Below are positions 7,911-17,148 of a DNA stretch of 64,000 bases, one piece after another. This stretch comes from Rhodococcus tukisamuensis NBRC 100609 (GTDB lineage: Bacteria; Actinomycetota; Actinomycetes; Mycobacteriales; Mycobacteriaceae), in the NCBI RefSeq assembly GCF_001894985.1, contig NZ_BCXG01000007.1:62001-126000 (forward strand). The letters are read 5' to 3'. The notes below the pieces were generated by a model, which saw only the letters and a list, made by a program, of their open reading frames with translations, was not told the origin of the DNA and did not search any database. Position 1 is the first letter of the stretch, and every line of letters starts with the position of its first letter. The position numbers and the translations under genes are program-made.

Positions 7911-10082
7911 ATGAACAGCGTGTCCTGGCGCACCCACCTCGCCGACGTCGACTGGCCGATGCTGGAGCATGCATACGGCGATGCGAGCGATGTGCCCGGC
8001 TGGATCGAGGGGCTGGCCGGCGCGGAGACAGTCGAGGAGTCGCTGCACGAGCTGTGGGCGGCGGTGTTGCATCAGGGAACCCTCTACGACTCGACCGCGC
8101 CGGCTATGGCTTCGATCGCGTCGCTGCTCGGCGCACGGCAGACCGCGGATGCGGAGAGCACGGCGTGGTTGCTGCTGATGTTCGCCGACGCGGTGCGCGC
8201 CTGTGAACACGTCGAGGTGGACGACGCCGAGACGGCCGCCCTCGTCCGGTCGGGCCGAGACTCGTTGATCGGGATCGCGGCGCTCGTGCGACCACTGATC
8301 GCCGACGACGGCCCGGAGGCCGCAGCCGCGGCACTGCTGCAGGCCGCGGCGCGCACGGCCGACTCCGCCGCCCTCGATGCGCTCGCGGCGCGGGCGAGCG
8401 CACGCCCGACGGGGCAGGTCGAGCAGGCATGTGTCGCCGCGCTCACGACACTCGGGGTCGATGTCTCGGCGGCTCTCGCTGACGGGGATCCCGGCCTGGT
8501 GATGGCGGCGACGCTTGCGCGGATCGCGGCCGGGAGCACTGAGACCACCGACCTCGACGCGCTCGTGGCGGGATGGGAGCTCGCCGTCGAGGTCGCGCCC
8601 CGCATCGCGTTCGGCGTCGGAAACCTCCCGGAGTGGTTGAGCACGGTCAACCCGGAGGCATCGGCTGACGTACTCGCCGCGCTGCCGACGCCGGACGAGG
8701 CGACGATCGCAGGGCTCGTCGATGTCGTCATCGGTTCCCGGAGCAACGCCCCGGCGGCGGTCCGTCGTCTGCTCGCACTCGCGGCGCTGCCTGAAGCCAG
8801 GCCGGAGGCGATGATGACTGCGCTCCGGCAGTGCCCACCGACACCCGAGGTCTGCGACCTGCTCGTCGCCCTCGCCGAGCGGGTCACTACCGGCGGCACC
8901 TCCGCCATCGGGTCGAGCACCTTCGACGTGGATGCTCGGGCAGACTCCGCCTTCGCTCTGCTGCGCGCCGGCGACGGACGGTGGGCTCGCCCGATGGCTC
9001 AGGCCCTGCTCACGAACCCCGCTGCGCGCGGCCTCATGGTTGCCACCTCCGCGTCGGGGCGTTCCGCGCTCGGCCACGCGCTCGTGCGCGAGCACGCACC
9101 GTCCGCCACCATGCTCATCGCGGGTATCCGGCAGGCGCTGCGGCAGGAGCCTCCTGTCGATCCGTCCCGCGACGGCGCCGGACACCTCATCGAGTTGCTC
9201 GCCTCCTGGCCCGCCGAGGCCACCGCCGGCGCGCTGCCCGAGGTCCGGGAGCTGCTCACGGTCGCGCCGAAGCAGGCCGCCGACGCGCTCGCGACGTGGG
9301 GCGACACCACCAGCATCGACCGCGTCCGCGAGGCGACCGTCACCGGCGACGCGACCGTGCTGCTCGCTCTCGCACGCTTGACGAAGGACCCCGATGACTT
9401 CCGTCGCGTCCTCGACGCCGACCTCGAACACAAGGAGTCCGCGGTGCTCGCGCACTGGGCTGACCGCGCCGACCCGCGCTTCCTCGACTGGTGCCGCAGC
9501 CTCGTCGGCACGAACGCCGCGACAAGCGACTACCAGCGAGATGACCAGCTCACCTCACTACGCATCCTCGCCGCCTTCGACTCGGGCGAGGCCGCAACCG
9601 GCTGGCCTGTGCTTCGCAGCATCATCGACGCCGGACGCGGCCCGATCGAAGAAGCCATCGGTCTCGCGCTCGACTGGCGCGCCCAGCAGTGGCTACCGCC
9701 CGAGGCGCACACCGACTTCGAGGCGCTGCTCGCCGACCTCGTCGTCACCGACCGCAAGAACTACAACGGCCCGCTCGTCAAGACCAGCACCGCCGCCGCG
9801 ATCGCCCTCCTCGACCTCGGGCTGACCCTGCCCGGCACTCCCGCACGAATCGTGAAGGTCGTCGCGTGTGCCGTGACCGACCGGTGGGCGCGCGAACTCG
9901 GCCTCCGGCTCACCGAACGGCTGGCGGGCGCACCGGAAACGGTCCGCCGCGCGGTCGCGAAGAAGCTCCGCTCCCTCGTGGACCGCGACGAGCGCTTCGA
10001 CTCCAGCGGCGACATCGCTGTCGAGGACGAACGCACCCTCGCCCGCCTGCGCCCGCTCCTGCAGGACCTGGAGGCCGAATGA
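7911..10082 (+). CDS. Large alpha-helical repeat (HEAT-like) protein of unknown function
   Basis: 723 residues from ATG 7911; AAGGAG (7901-7906) is 4 nt upstream. An alternative ATG at 7896 has no ribosome site. There is no signal peptide or membrane segment. The sequence is almost all amphipathic helices rich in Ala/Leu with Asp-Pro turns (for example LHELWAAVLHQGTLYDSTAP, AAVRRLLALAALPEARPEA, GEAATGWPVLRSIIDAG), a pattern of HEAT/ARM-type solenoids used for protein binding. No catalytic motif is visible. It is isolated from its neighbours: 207 bp of debris precede it and a terminator-like hairpin follows. Confidence 0.65.
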   Translation: MNSVSWRTHLADVDWPMLEHAYGDASDVPGWIEGLAGAETVEESLHELWAAVLHQGTLYDSTAPAMASIASLLGARQTADAESTAWLLLMFADAVRACEHVEVDDAETAALVRSGRDSLIGIAALVRPLIADDGPEAAAAALLQAAARTADSAALDALAARASARPTGQVEQACVAALTTLGVDVSAALADGDPGLVMAATLARIAAGSTETTDLDALVAGWELAVEVAPRIAFGVGNLPEWLSTVNPEASADVLAALPTPDEATIAGLVDVVIGSRSNAPAAVRRLLALAALPEARPEAMMTALRQCPPTPEVCDLLVALAERVTTGGTSAIGSSTFDVDARADSAFALLRAGDGRWARPMAQALLTNPAARGLMVATSASGRSALGHALVREHAPSATMLIAGIRQALRQEPPVDPSRDGAGHLIELLASWPAEATAGALPEVRELLTVAPKQAADALATWGDTTSIDRVREATVTGDATVLLALARLTKDPDDFRRVLDADLEHKESAVLAHWADRADPRFLDWCRSLVGTNAATSDYQRDDQLTSLRILAAFDSGEAATGWPVLRSIIDAGRGPIEEAIGLALDWRAQQWLPPEAHTDFEALLADLVVTDRKNYNGPLVKTSTAAAIALLDLGLTLPGTPARIVKVVACAVTDRWARELGLRLTERLAGAPETVRRAVAKKLRSLVDRDERFDSSGDIAVEDERTLARLRPLLQDLEAE

Positions 10083-10478
10083 ATCCCGACACCCCGATCC
10101 GGACACTCTCGACCCTGCGTGGCGCGAAGGACTGATCCGCCATCCTCGAGGCGATCCCGCGGTCCCTGCACCCCGCCGGGACCTCGACGGTCTCGTCAAG
10201 GGCAAGGCACCCAGCCGGTCTCCTCAGCGAACCGGGCACTGCTCAGGACGCGAGACGAGTGAAGGCCCCCAGATCCCCAGGGGGCCTTGCCCCCAGGGAG
10301 TTTGTGGACTCGCTGGTTGGTTGGGCCGGTTGCCGCCGCTATCGTGTCCGCGGGGGATCGTCCATCAGTCCGCGTGGATCCAGGGGCGTGGGTGCACCCA
10401 CCGAGCTGTTGACCTGAAAACGCCTGCGCTCGACCGAGTCCGACGACAACGCAGGACTGCACCGTCTGGGGGGAACAA
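10083..10478. other. Intergenic with hairpin before mraY
   Basis: 396 bp. The only clear structure is the hairpin at 10262-10288. The mraY promoter must lie in the second half; I cannot point to a confident -10. Confidence 0.4.
10262..10288. terminator. Hairpin terminator candidate
   Basis: AAGGCCCCC (10262-10270), a 9-nt loop, then GGGGGCCTT (10280-10288): a perfect 9-bp stem. No T-run follows, which is common in high-GC actinobacteria. Confidence 0.5.
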
Positions 10479-11552
10479 TTGAGGCAGATCCTGTTTGCGG
10501 CCGGAATCGCACTGACGGTGTCCATCCTGCTGACGCCGATTCTGATCAAGGCATTCTCGCGGCAGGGACTCGGTCAGGAGATCAGAGTCGAGGGGCCGGC
10601 GAGCCATCAGTCCAAGCGCGGAACCCCGACGATGGGCGGGGTCGCGATTCTGTGCGGAATCTGGGCAGGGTACCTGGGATCACATCTGATCGGGATCGGG
10701 TACGAGGCAGACGGTCCATCCGCGTCGGGCCTCCTCGTACTCGGCCTTACAACTGCGCTGGCCGGCGTCGGGTTCCTGGACGACTACATCAAGATTCGGA
10801 AGCAACGCAACCTCGGCCTGAAGGCGACCGGAAAGTACATTGGCCAGATCTCCGCTGCGGTGATCTTCGCAGTGCTCGCTCTGAGGTTCCGCGGCGGGAG
10901 CGGACTGACGCCGGGCAGCACCGATCTGTCCTTCATCCGGGACACCACGATCGCGATGGGGGCGGTCGCCTTCGTCCTGTTCACCTGCGTGGTGGTGGTT
11001 TCCTGGTCGAACGCGGTCAATCTGACCGACGGTCTGGACGGCCTCGCAGCAGGTTCAATGGGGTTGGTCCTCGGTAGCTACGTGATCATCACGTTCTGGC
11101 AATTCCGCAACGCCTGTGAAACCGCCCCTGGCGCAGGCTGTTACGACGTGCGCGATCCACTCGATCTCGCGTTGATCTGCGCCGCCGGTGCCGGCGCATG
11201 TGTCGGATTCCTCTGGTGGAATGCGGCGCCAGCCAAGATCTTCATGGGCGACACCGGTTCGCTCGCGCTGGGAGGCCTTCTGGCTGGGCTCTCCATCACC
11301 ACCAGAACCGAGTTGCTCGCCATCGTCATCGGTGCGTTGTTCGTCGCCGAGGCAACATCGGTGCTGGTTCAGGTTGCCGTGTTCCGCACATCGCGGCGAC
11401 GCGTCTTCCGGATGGCGCCCGTGCATCACCATTTCGAGCTCAAAGGTTGGCCCGAAACTGTCGTGATCATCAGGTTCTGGCTGTTCGCGGCGATCGCGTC
11501 GGCGGTGGGCCTTGCATTGTTCTACAACGAGTACCTCGCCGCCGTGGACTGA
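10479..11552 (+). CDS. mraY: Phospho-N-acetylmuramoyl-pentapeptide-transferase
   Basis: 357 residues from TTG 10479 behind a GGGGGGA run. MraY moves phospho-MurNAc-pentapeptide from UDP to undecaprenyl phosphate, making lipid I on the inner face of the membrane. All family signatures are present: [14 protein letters not shown], the aspartate pair in [51 protein letters not shown], and the basic-His loop [14 protein letters not shown]. About ten hydrophobic segments are visible. It stands alone, while mraY normally lies between murF and murD in the dcw cluster. It may be a second copy or a displaced single copy, and the window cannot tell. Confidence 0.93.
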   Translation: MRQILFAAGIALTVSILLTPILIKAFSRQGLGQEIRVEGPASHQSKRGTPTMGGVAILCGIWAGYLGSHLIGIGYEADGPSASGLLVLGLTTALAGVGFLDDYIKIRKQRNLGLKATGKYIGQISAAVIFAVLALRFRGGSGLTPGSTDLSFIRDTTIAMGAVAFVLFTCVVVVSWSNAVNLTDGLDGLAAGSMGLVLGSYVIITFWQFRNACETAPGAGCYDVRDPLDLALICAAGAGACVGFLWWNAAPAKIFMGDTGSLALGGLLAGLSITTRTELLAIVIGALFVAEATSVLVQVAVFRTSRRRVFRMAPVHHHFELKGWPETVVIIRFWLFAAIASAVGLALFYNEYLAAVD

Positions 11553-11624
11553 CAGGGCATCGATGACGTCGACGGCGCACCGCGAGCGAGCGGCGCCGCT
11601 GAGGACAGCTGCGAAAAGGCCCGG

Positions 11625-12167
11625 TCAACCCGCAGCGAGCACCCGTTGGCTCAGGGTCGCAAGGGTTGCCGCGATGCCCTCCCGGACCGCGACATCAGTG
11701 ATGATCCCGCCTTCGTCGATCATCGCGGGCGTCACCGGCAGGTGGACGCACGCCTCCTCCACGATCGCGGCACCGGTGTAGGTGAGCACCAGCCGTAGAG
11801 ACGCATGGGCATCGGCCGCACCCGTCGCGTTGGCGGAGACGTTGATCCACGCGGTGGGCTTGTCACAGATCTCTACGCCGCCCACGGTCCAGTCGAGCAG
11901 ATTCTTGAACGACCCGGGCAGGGCCCCCGCGTACTCGGGAGTACAGATCAGCAGTGCACCCGCACAGTCGATCTGTCGGCGTAGGTCGACGACCGCCTGC
12001 GGCAACGGATCTTGGTCGTCGTCCGGATTGAAGTGCGGTAGGGCCCCCATCGCTTCGTATGCCACGCCGCGGAAGCCGGCGGGGACGAGGGTGTCGGCAG
12101 TGCGCAGCAGAGCCGAGTTGCTCGACTTGCCGCGCAGGCTTCCCGATATGAGCAGGATGTCGGACAT
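11625..12167 (-). CDS. NADPH-dependent FMN reductase family protein
   Basis: 180 residues from ATG 12167, with AGGAGG about 8 nt upstream on the complement. The longer frame to 12515 is antisense to the recombinase start. Flavodoxin-like fold: the FMN phosphate loop SGSLRGKSSNSALLR, then ICTPEYAGALPGSFKNLLDW (the family signature SPEYxGSxPGxLKNxLDW), and KPTAWINVSANATGAADA. Such enzymes reduce FMN, quinones, chromate or azo compounds with NAD(P)H. It converges on mraY. Confidence 0.88.
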   Translation of the reverse strand: MSDILLISGSLRGKSSNSALLRTADTLVPAGFRGVAYEAMGALPHFNPDDDQDPLPQAVVDLRRQIDCAGALLICTPEYAGALPGSFKNLLDWTVGGVEICDKPTAWINVSANATGAADAHASLRLVLTYTGAAIVEEACVHLPVTPAMIDEGGIITDVAVREGIAATLATLSQRVLAAG

Positions 12168-12390
12168 TGTGTTCACTCCTCCTGGTTGCATGCACCCAAC
12201 GCGGCAGGCAGGCCGCTCCGACGAAGCATCGTCTACGGCGTTCTCTCTACCAGCGTCGCGTCCTCCTGTGGCCGGCCCAGGTGCGTCCGGGGATTGCCGC
12301 CACGCCACTCTGTCGGCGCCAACCCGTATCGTGCTGGGCCAGGTACATATTCGAGGAGTGGCGGAAGACCATGATCGGCGAAGGGGCACC

Positions 12391-13545
12391 GTGACGGAAC
12401 TGCCGAGCGTGCGGCCCGTGATCGAATCCGTGCCGGCGACCGCGGCGGTTGCCGCCGTCCCGGCCGAGGCAGCGGCGGCGATGCACCGGCTGCGGGTCGA
12501 GTCCGTCTCCCCCAATACCCGGGCCGCTCAGATGAGTGACTGGACGATTTTCACCCGGTGGTGCGAACGCGTCGATCGGGCACCGCTGCCGGCGTCCCCC
12601 GACGTCGTCGGGTGGTTCCTGACGGAGAAGTCGTCGGAGGTACGGCCGGACGGGCGGGCCGCCTACGCGCCGGCGACCATGACGCGGTGGGTCGCGTCGA
12701 TCAACAAGATTCACTCCCTGGCCGGGCATCCGAAACCGGGGCAGTCGTCCGCGGTGCGCGAGATCCTCCGCGGCATCGCCCGTACCCGGGCCACCCCGCC
12801 GGTCCGGCGCGAGCCGCTGCTGACCGACGACGTGCGCGCCATGATCGAGTCCATGCGCGCGCGGTCGGCGGCCGGTTCGTGGGCCGACCGCGCCGCCGAG
12901 CGCCGGGACGCGGCGCTGTTGCTGATCGGACTCACCGGCGCGATGCGCCGATCGGAACTGGCCTCGCTCGCGGTCTCCGACGTCGCCCCGCACCGCGCCG
13001 ACGGACTGTACGTGACGATCCGCCGGTCGAAGACCGACCAGGCGGCGGCCGGCCGAACGGTCACCCTCCCCTACGGGACCGCGCCGATAACCTGCCCGGT
13101 GTGCGCGTACTGGCGGTGGCGTGAGGTCCTGGACGCCTGGGACCGCGACGGCAAACCGGCCGTGAGCCGACTGCTCGCCGAGCCCGAGTCCGGGCCGCTC
13201 GAGCATCGCTGCCGAGGCATGCTCGGACGTCCCGAGCCGACGGTCCGTTCGCTGTTCCGGCCCGTGCATCGCACCGGCGCACTGGGAGCCGGTGCGCTGT
13301 CGGGACAGGCAGTTGCCTCGATGATCCAGCGCCGTGCCGCGGCGGCGGGATACTCGGAGGAGTTCGTCGCCCGGCTCGGCGGGCACAGCCTCCGAGCGGG
13401 ATTCGTCACCCAGGCCGTCCGGAACGACGCGAGCGCCGAGCAGATCATGACGCAGAGCGGGCACACCGACCAGCGGATGATCGCGATCTACTCGCGCCAG
13501 CACGCGGGTCTGCACGGCAACGCCGTCACCGCGCTCGGCCTCTAG
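12391..13545 (+). CDS. Tyrosine recombinase (phage-type integrase family)
   Basis: 384 residues from GTG 12391, preceded by GAAGGGG. The N-terminal SAM-like core-binding domain (about 30-135: NTRAAQMSDWTIFTRWCERV, then ATMTRWVASINKIHSLAG) is followed by the catalytic domain. All active-site residues are visible: Arg186 in TGAMRRSELASL, Lys in RRSKTDQ, His-x-x-Arg in GHSLRAGF, His in SGHTDQ and the nucleophile Tyr in MIAIYSRQ. An insert with CPVCAYWRWRE carries a CxxC pair. The enzyme should cut and rejoin DNA. It is not next to a tRNA, excisionase or phage gene, so its site and element are unknown. Confidence 0.88.
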   Translation: MTELPSVRPVIESVPATAAVAAVPAEAAAAMHRLRVESVSPNTRAAQMSDWTIFTRWCERVDRAPLPASPDVVGWFLTEKSSEVRPDGRAAYAPATMTRWVASINKIHSLAGHPKPGQSSAVREILRGIARTRATPPVRREPLLTDDVRAMIESMRARSAAGSWADRAAERRDAALLLIGLTGAMRRSELASLAVSDVAPHRADGLYVTIRRSKTDQAAAGRTVTLPYGTAPITCPVCAYWRWREVLDAWDRDGKPAVSRLLAEPESGPLEHRCRGMLGRPEPTVRSLFRPVHRTGALGAGALSGQAVASMIQRRAAAAGYSEEFVARLGGHSLRAGFVTQAVRNDASAEQIMTQSGHTDQRMIAIYSRQHAGLHGNAVTALGL

Positions 13546-13655
13546 CCGGAGGCCTGGCGCACCGAGCGTCGTCGGGACTACTGACGGACCGTTCCTCGGC
13601 CCCGAGAATCTCGCGACCTGGGGATCGAGCACTGGGGATCTCGAGCGCGGGGATC

Positions 13656-14810
13656 TCAGTCCTCGGGGCTGAGCGGAAGCTCCGCCAGCACCCGCCAGCT
13701 GCCGTCCGGTTGCCGCGCGGTGTCGAGGGTGCCGCGCAGCACCGCGACCCGTTCGCGCATACCGAGCAGCCCGTTGCCGGACCCCTGGGTGAACAGGCTG
13801 GTGCCCCGGCCGTTGTCGGTGATCTCGACCAGCACGTCCTCCTCCCGGCGGCGCACCCGCACGACCGCCCGCGGTGAGGGCCCGGCGTGCCGGAGCACGT
13901 TGGTCAGCGACTCCTGCACGATCCGGTGGATGCCCAGGCTCAGTGCCGGGCTGATCTCGTCCAGGTCGCCGGTCTGCTCGAGTTCGACGGTCAGTCCGGC
14001 CTGCCGCATCATCTCGACCACCTTCGCCACGCCCGCGGTGCCGTGCTGCGGCATCTCGGCGGGCGTCTGCTCGGTGCGCAGCAGCGCGACCGTGCGGCGC
14101 AGCTCGGCCAGCGCCTGGCGGCCGGTGCCCGCGATGTTGCCGAGCGCCTTCTCCACGGCGTCGGGGTTGCGGCGCAACGCGTACGACGCCCCGTCCGCCT
14201 GCACCACCATCACGCTCACCGCATGTGCAACCACGTCGTGCAGTTCCCGGGCGATCCGCGTGCGCTCGCCGGCCACCGCCTCCTCGGCCCTCCGGTCCCG
14301 CTCGGCCTCGACCACCGCCAGCCGGGACGCCACCGCCTCGTCGTAGAGCCGCCGAGCGCCGAGAAACTCGGCGAGAATCCAGGACAACGCGTAGATCAGC
14401 GCGACGAAGAGCAGGTCGGACGGTCCGTTGTCCAGCAGGATGCCGGACAACACGGCGTCGGCGGCCAACCCCACCAGGTAGAACGCGGCGGGGCGGCGGC
14501 CCACGTACGCGACCAGGGTGTACAGCGCCACCGGCAGGCCCAGCAATGCGAAGTGGTTCTCCGCGTCGTCCCCGATCAGGTCGCTGACCAGGGTCGTGAA
14601 CATCGACGCGGCGAGGATCGCCACCGCCGCGAGGACCGGGTAGCGCCGGCGGAAGGCGATCGGCACCGAAAGGATCACGCTCAGCAGCAGGAACAGCCAC
14701 GGCACCTGACTGCCCGGCGCGCCCAGACAGTCCAGCACGAAGAGCACCGCGGCCAGCATCGAGTCGGCGATGAACGGCTTGCCGCGCAGCCACAGACTGA
14801 ACCTCCGCAT
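13656..14810 (-). CDS. Sensor histidine kinase, NarL/DesK type (orphan)
   Basis: 384 residues. About five membrane segments in the first 155 residues ([43 protein letters not shown] and others), a coiled-coil linker ([20 protein letters not shown]), the HisKA_3 box [20 protein letters not shown] with the phospho-accepting His in ELHDVVAH, then HATPase_c ([35 protein letters not shown]). Such kinases normally sit beside a LuxR-type response regulator; none adjoins it here. The short outer loops suggest it senses the membrane or a small ligand within it. Confidence 0.88.
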   Translation of the reverse strand: MRRFSLWLRGKPFIADSMLAAVLFVLDCLGAPGSQVPWLFLLLSVILSVPIAFRRRYPVLAAVAILAASMFTTLVSDLIGDDAENHFALLGLPVALYTLVAYVGRRPAAFYLVGLAADAVLSGILLDNGPSDLLFVALIYALSWILAEFLGARRLYDEAVASRLAVVEAERDRRAEEAVAGERTRIARELHDVVAHAVSVMVVQADGASYALRRNPDAVEKALGNIAGTGRQALAELRRTVALLRTEQTPAEMPQHGTAGVAKVVEMMRQAGLTVELEQTGDLDEISPALSLGIHRIVQESLTNVLRHAGPSPRAVVRVRRREEDVLVEITDNGRGTSLFTQGSGNGLLGMRERVAVLRGTLDTARQPDGSWRVLAELPLSPED

Positions 14811-14945
14811 CCCGTCAGCCTAGGAGGTCCGGGCACGAGTCCGTCCCACCCATTGCCTTGCCCGGCCGAGCGGAGGACCGTGAAGGACGAGGGATTGCCC
14901 CGTCGGCGCCGCCGGGCGCCGACCCCGAGGAGAAGGGTGCCGGTC

Positions 14946-15566
14946 GTGTACGCACGCTCTACCACCATCCATGCGCAGCCGTCGTTCATCGACGTCGGAA
15001 TCAAGCACATACGCGACGTCGTGATGCCGACGCTCGCGGACATCGAGGGCTGCTGCGGCCTGTCGTTGCTGGTCGACCACGAAACCGGTCGGTGCATCGC
15101 CACCAGTTCCTGGATGGACGACGAGTCCCTCCGGGCGAGTGAGGGGCCGGTCCTGCAACTGCGCGACCGGGCCGCCGAGATCTTCCACGGCACCACCTCT
15201 GTGTCGCGGTGGGAGATCGCCGTCCTGCACCGCGACCACCGGTCCAGCCCGGGGGCCTGCGTCCGCGCCGCGTGGCTCGCGGTCGAACCGGGCCGGATCG
15301 ACCGCGCCCTCGACCTCTACAAGTTGTCGATCCTGCCCGCGCTGGAGGAACTCGACGGGTTCTGCAGTGCCAGCCTGATGGTCGACCACGCCGCCGGCCG
15401 CGCGGTGTCGTCGGTGACGTTCGACAGCTTCGAGGCGATGGACCGCAATCGAGACCAGGCGATGACCCTCCGGGCCGCGGGCACCAGTGAGGCGGGCGCG
15501 GACGTGCTCGAGGTGTGCGAGTTCGAGCTGGCGATCGCCCATCTGCACGTACCCGAGATGGCCTGA
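14946..15566 (+). CDS. Conserved hypothetical protein with duplicated ABM-like halves
   Basis: 206 residues from GTG 14946, with GAGGAGAAGGG (14927-14937) upstream. Two halves repeat the same pattern: half one [20 protein letters not shown] with [20 protein letters not shown], and half two [20 protein letters not shown] with [20 protein letters not shown]. This implies an internal duplication of a ferredoxin-like (antibiotic-monooxygenase-type) fold. There is no signal peptide. Function unknown. It is divergent from the histidine kinase, which suggests but does not prove a shared control region. Confidence 0.65.
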   Translation: MYARSTTIHAQPSFIDVGIKHIRDVVMPTLADIEGCCGLSLLVDHETGRCIATSSWMDDESLRASEGPVLQLRDRAAEIFHGTTSVSRWEIAVLHRDHRSSPGACVRAAWLAVEPGRIDRALDLYKLSILPALEELDGFCSASLMVDHAAGRAVSSVTFDSFEAMDRNRDQAMTLRAAGTSEAGADVLEVCEFELAIAHLHVPEMA

Positions 15567-15621
15567 GGCGGCGCGGCGGCCGCCGGTTCGGCCCGGCGGC
15601 TGACCGGTAGCGTGTTCGGCT

Positions 15622-17148
15622 GTGACCGTGACACGCGATGTCGACCCCGACTTCCTGGCCCTGCCCCTGCGCACCCTGGCCGACGCGGCGCTGTCCGCGG
15701 CCCGGGCCGCCGGCGCCGAACACGCCGACCTGCGGGTGCACCGCCTGCGCACCCAGTCGATCCGGCTGCGTGACGGCGCGGTCCAGTCGGTGGTCGACGG
15801 CGACGAGCTCGGCCTGGCGGTACGGGTGGTGGTGGACGGCACCTGGGGTTTCGCCTCGCACGCCGAACTCACCGCCGAGTCCGCGGCACGCACCGCGGGC
15901 CGGGCCGTCGAGGTGGCACGCGCACTGCGGGCGCTGAACCGCGAACGGGTGGAGCTGGCGCCGGAACCGGTGTACCGCGACGCCACCTGGGTCTCCGGGT
16001 ACACCCTCGATCCCTTCGCCGTGCCGACCGCGCAGAAGGTGGACCTGCTCGGCGACTACTCGGGCCGGCTGGCCGCCGCCGACGGCGTCGACCACGTCAC
16101 CGCCGGTGTGCTGCAGGTCAAGGAGCAGACCTTCTACGCGGACCTGGCCGGTTCGACGCTCACCCAGCAGCGGGTGCGGCTGCACCCCGAGCTGGAGGCG
16201 ACCGCCGTCGACGCGTCGGCGGGCAGCTTCGAGACCATGCGCACCCTGGCCCCGCCGGTCGGCCGCGGCTGGGAGTACCTCGAGGCCTCCGCGGACGGGG
16301 CCTGGGACTGGGACACCGAGCTGGCCCGGATCCCGGAGTGGCTGGCGGAGAAGACGAAGGCGCCGTCCGTCACCGCGGGACCCACCGACCTGGTGATCGA
16401 CCCCAGCAACCTCTGGCTGACCATCCACGAGTCAATCGGGCACGCAACGGAGTACGACCGCGCGATCGGCTACGAGGCGGCCTACGCGGGCACCTCGTTC
16501 GCCACCCCGGACAAGCTCGGCACCCTCGAGTACGGGACGCCGATCATGCACGTCACCGCGGACCGCACCGAGCCGCACGGACTGGCCAGCATCGGGTACG
16601 ACGACGACGGGGTGTCCGCGCAGCGCTGGGACCTGGTCCGCGACGGCACCCTGGTGGGCTACCAGCTGGACCGGGTGTTCGCCCCCCGGCTCGGACTGCC
16701 GCGCTCCAACGGCTGCTCCTACGCCGACTCACCGCACCACGTGCCGATCCAGCGGATGGCGAACGTCTCGCTGCAGCCGGACCCGGACCGCGACACCAGC
16801 ACCGCGGACCTGATCTCCCGCGTCGAGAACGGCATCTACGTCGTCGGCGACAAGTCCTGGTCGATCGACATGCAGCGCTACAACTTCCAGTTCACCGGGC
16901 AACGGTTCTACCGAATCCGTGACGGCCGACTGGACGGGCAACTGCGGGACGTGGCCTACCAGGCCACCACCACCGACTTCTGGGGATCGATGGAGGCCGT
17001 CGGCGGCCCGTCGACCTGGCGCCTCGGCGGCGCCTTCAACTGCGGCAAGGCGCAGCCGGGCCAGGTCGCGGCCGTCAGCCACGGTTGCCCCTCGGCGCTG
17101 TTCCGCGGCGTCAACGTACTCAACACACGGGTGGAGGGTGGGCAGTGA
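15622..17148 (+). CDS. tldD: Metalloprotease TldD
   Basis: 508 residues. TldD is the zinc-protease subunit of the TldD/TldE heterodimer, which degrades unfolded peptides and trims leader peptides of some RiPPs. The active-site motif is His269-Glu270-Ser-Ile-Gly-His274 in LTIHESIGHATEYDRA, and the C-terminal conserved cysteine region RLGGAFNCGKAQPGQ follows. TAGCGT ends 8 nt before the GTG, suggesting a leaderless message. The stop overlaps tldE (GTGA), so both subunits are made in equal amounts. No RiPP precursor or modifying enzyme is visible nearby, so housekeeping proteolysis is more likely. Confidence 0.93.
   Translation: MTVTRDVDPDFLALPLRTLADAALSAARAAGAEHADLRVHRLRTQSIRLRDGAVQSVVDGDELGLAVRVVVDGTWGFASHAELTAESAARTAGRAVEVARALRALNRERVELAPEPVYRDATWVSGYTLDPFAVPTAQKVDLLGDYSGRLAAADGVDHVTAGVLQVKEQTFYADLAGSTLTQQRVRLHPELEATAVDASAGSFETMRTLAPPVGRGWEYLEASADGAWDWDTELARIPEWLAEKTKAPSVTAGPTDLVIDPSNLWLTIHESIGHATEYDRAIGYEAAYAGTSFATPDKLGTLEYGTPIMHVTADRTEPHGLASIGYDDDGVSAQRWDLVRDGTLVGYQLDRVFAPRLGLPRSNGCSYADSPHHVPIQRMANVSLQPDPDRDTSTADLISRVENGIYVVGDKSWSIDMQRYNFQFTGQRFYRIRDGRLDGQLRDVAYQATTTDFWGSMEAVGGPSTWRLGGAFNCGKAQPGQVAAVSHGCPSALFRGVNVLNTRVEGGQ

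Noticed and set aside
7356-9455. 699-aa open frame on the minus strand
   Set aside because: It spans antisense of two clear genes, is Arg/Gly/His rich with no domain, and is explained by high GC3 of the sense strand.
13600-13655. Triple GGGGATC(T)C run between recombinase and kinase
   Set aside because: Short, imperfect and in a converging intergenic gap; no evidence of function.
12247-14793. 848-aa minus-strand frame across the recombinase and kinase
   Set aside because: It shadows two real genes in different directions and has no recognisable domain.
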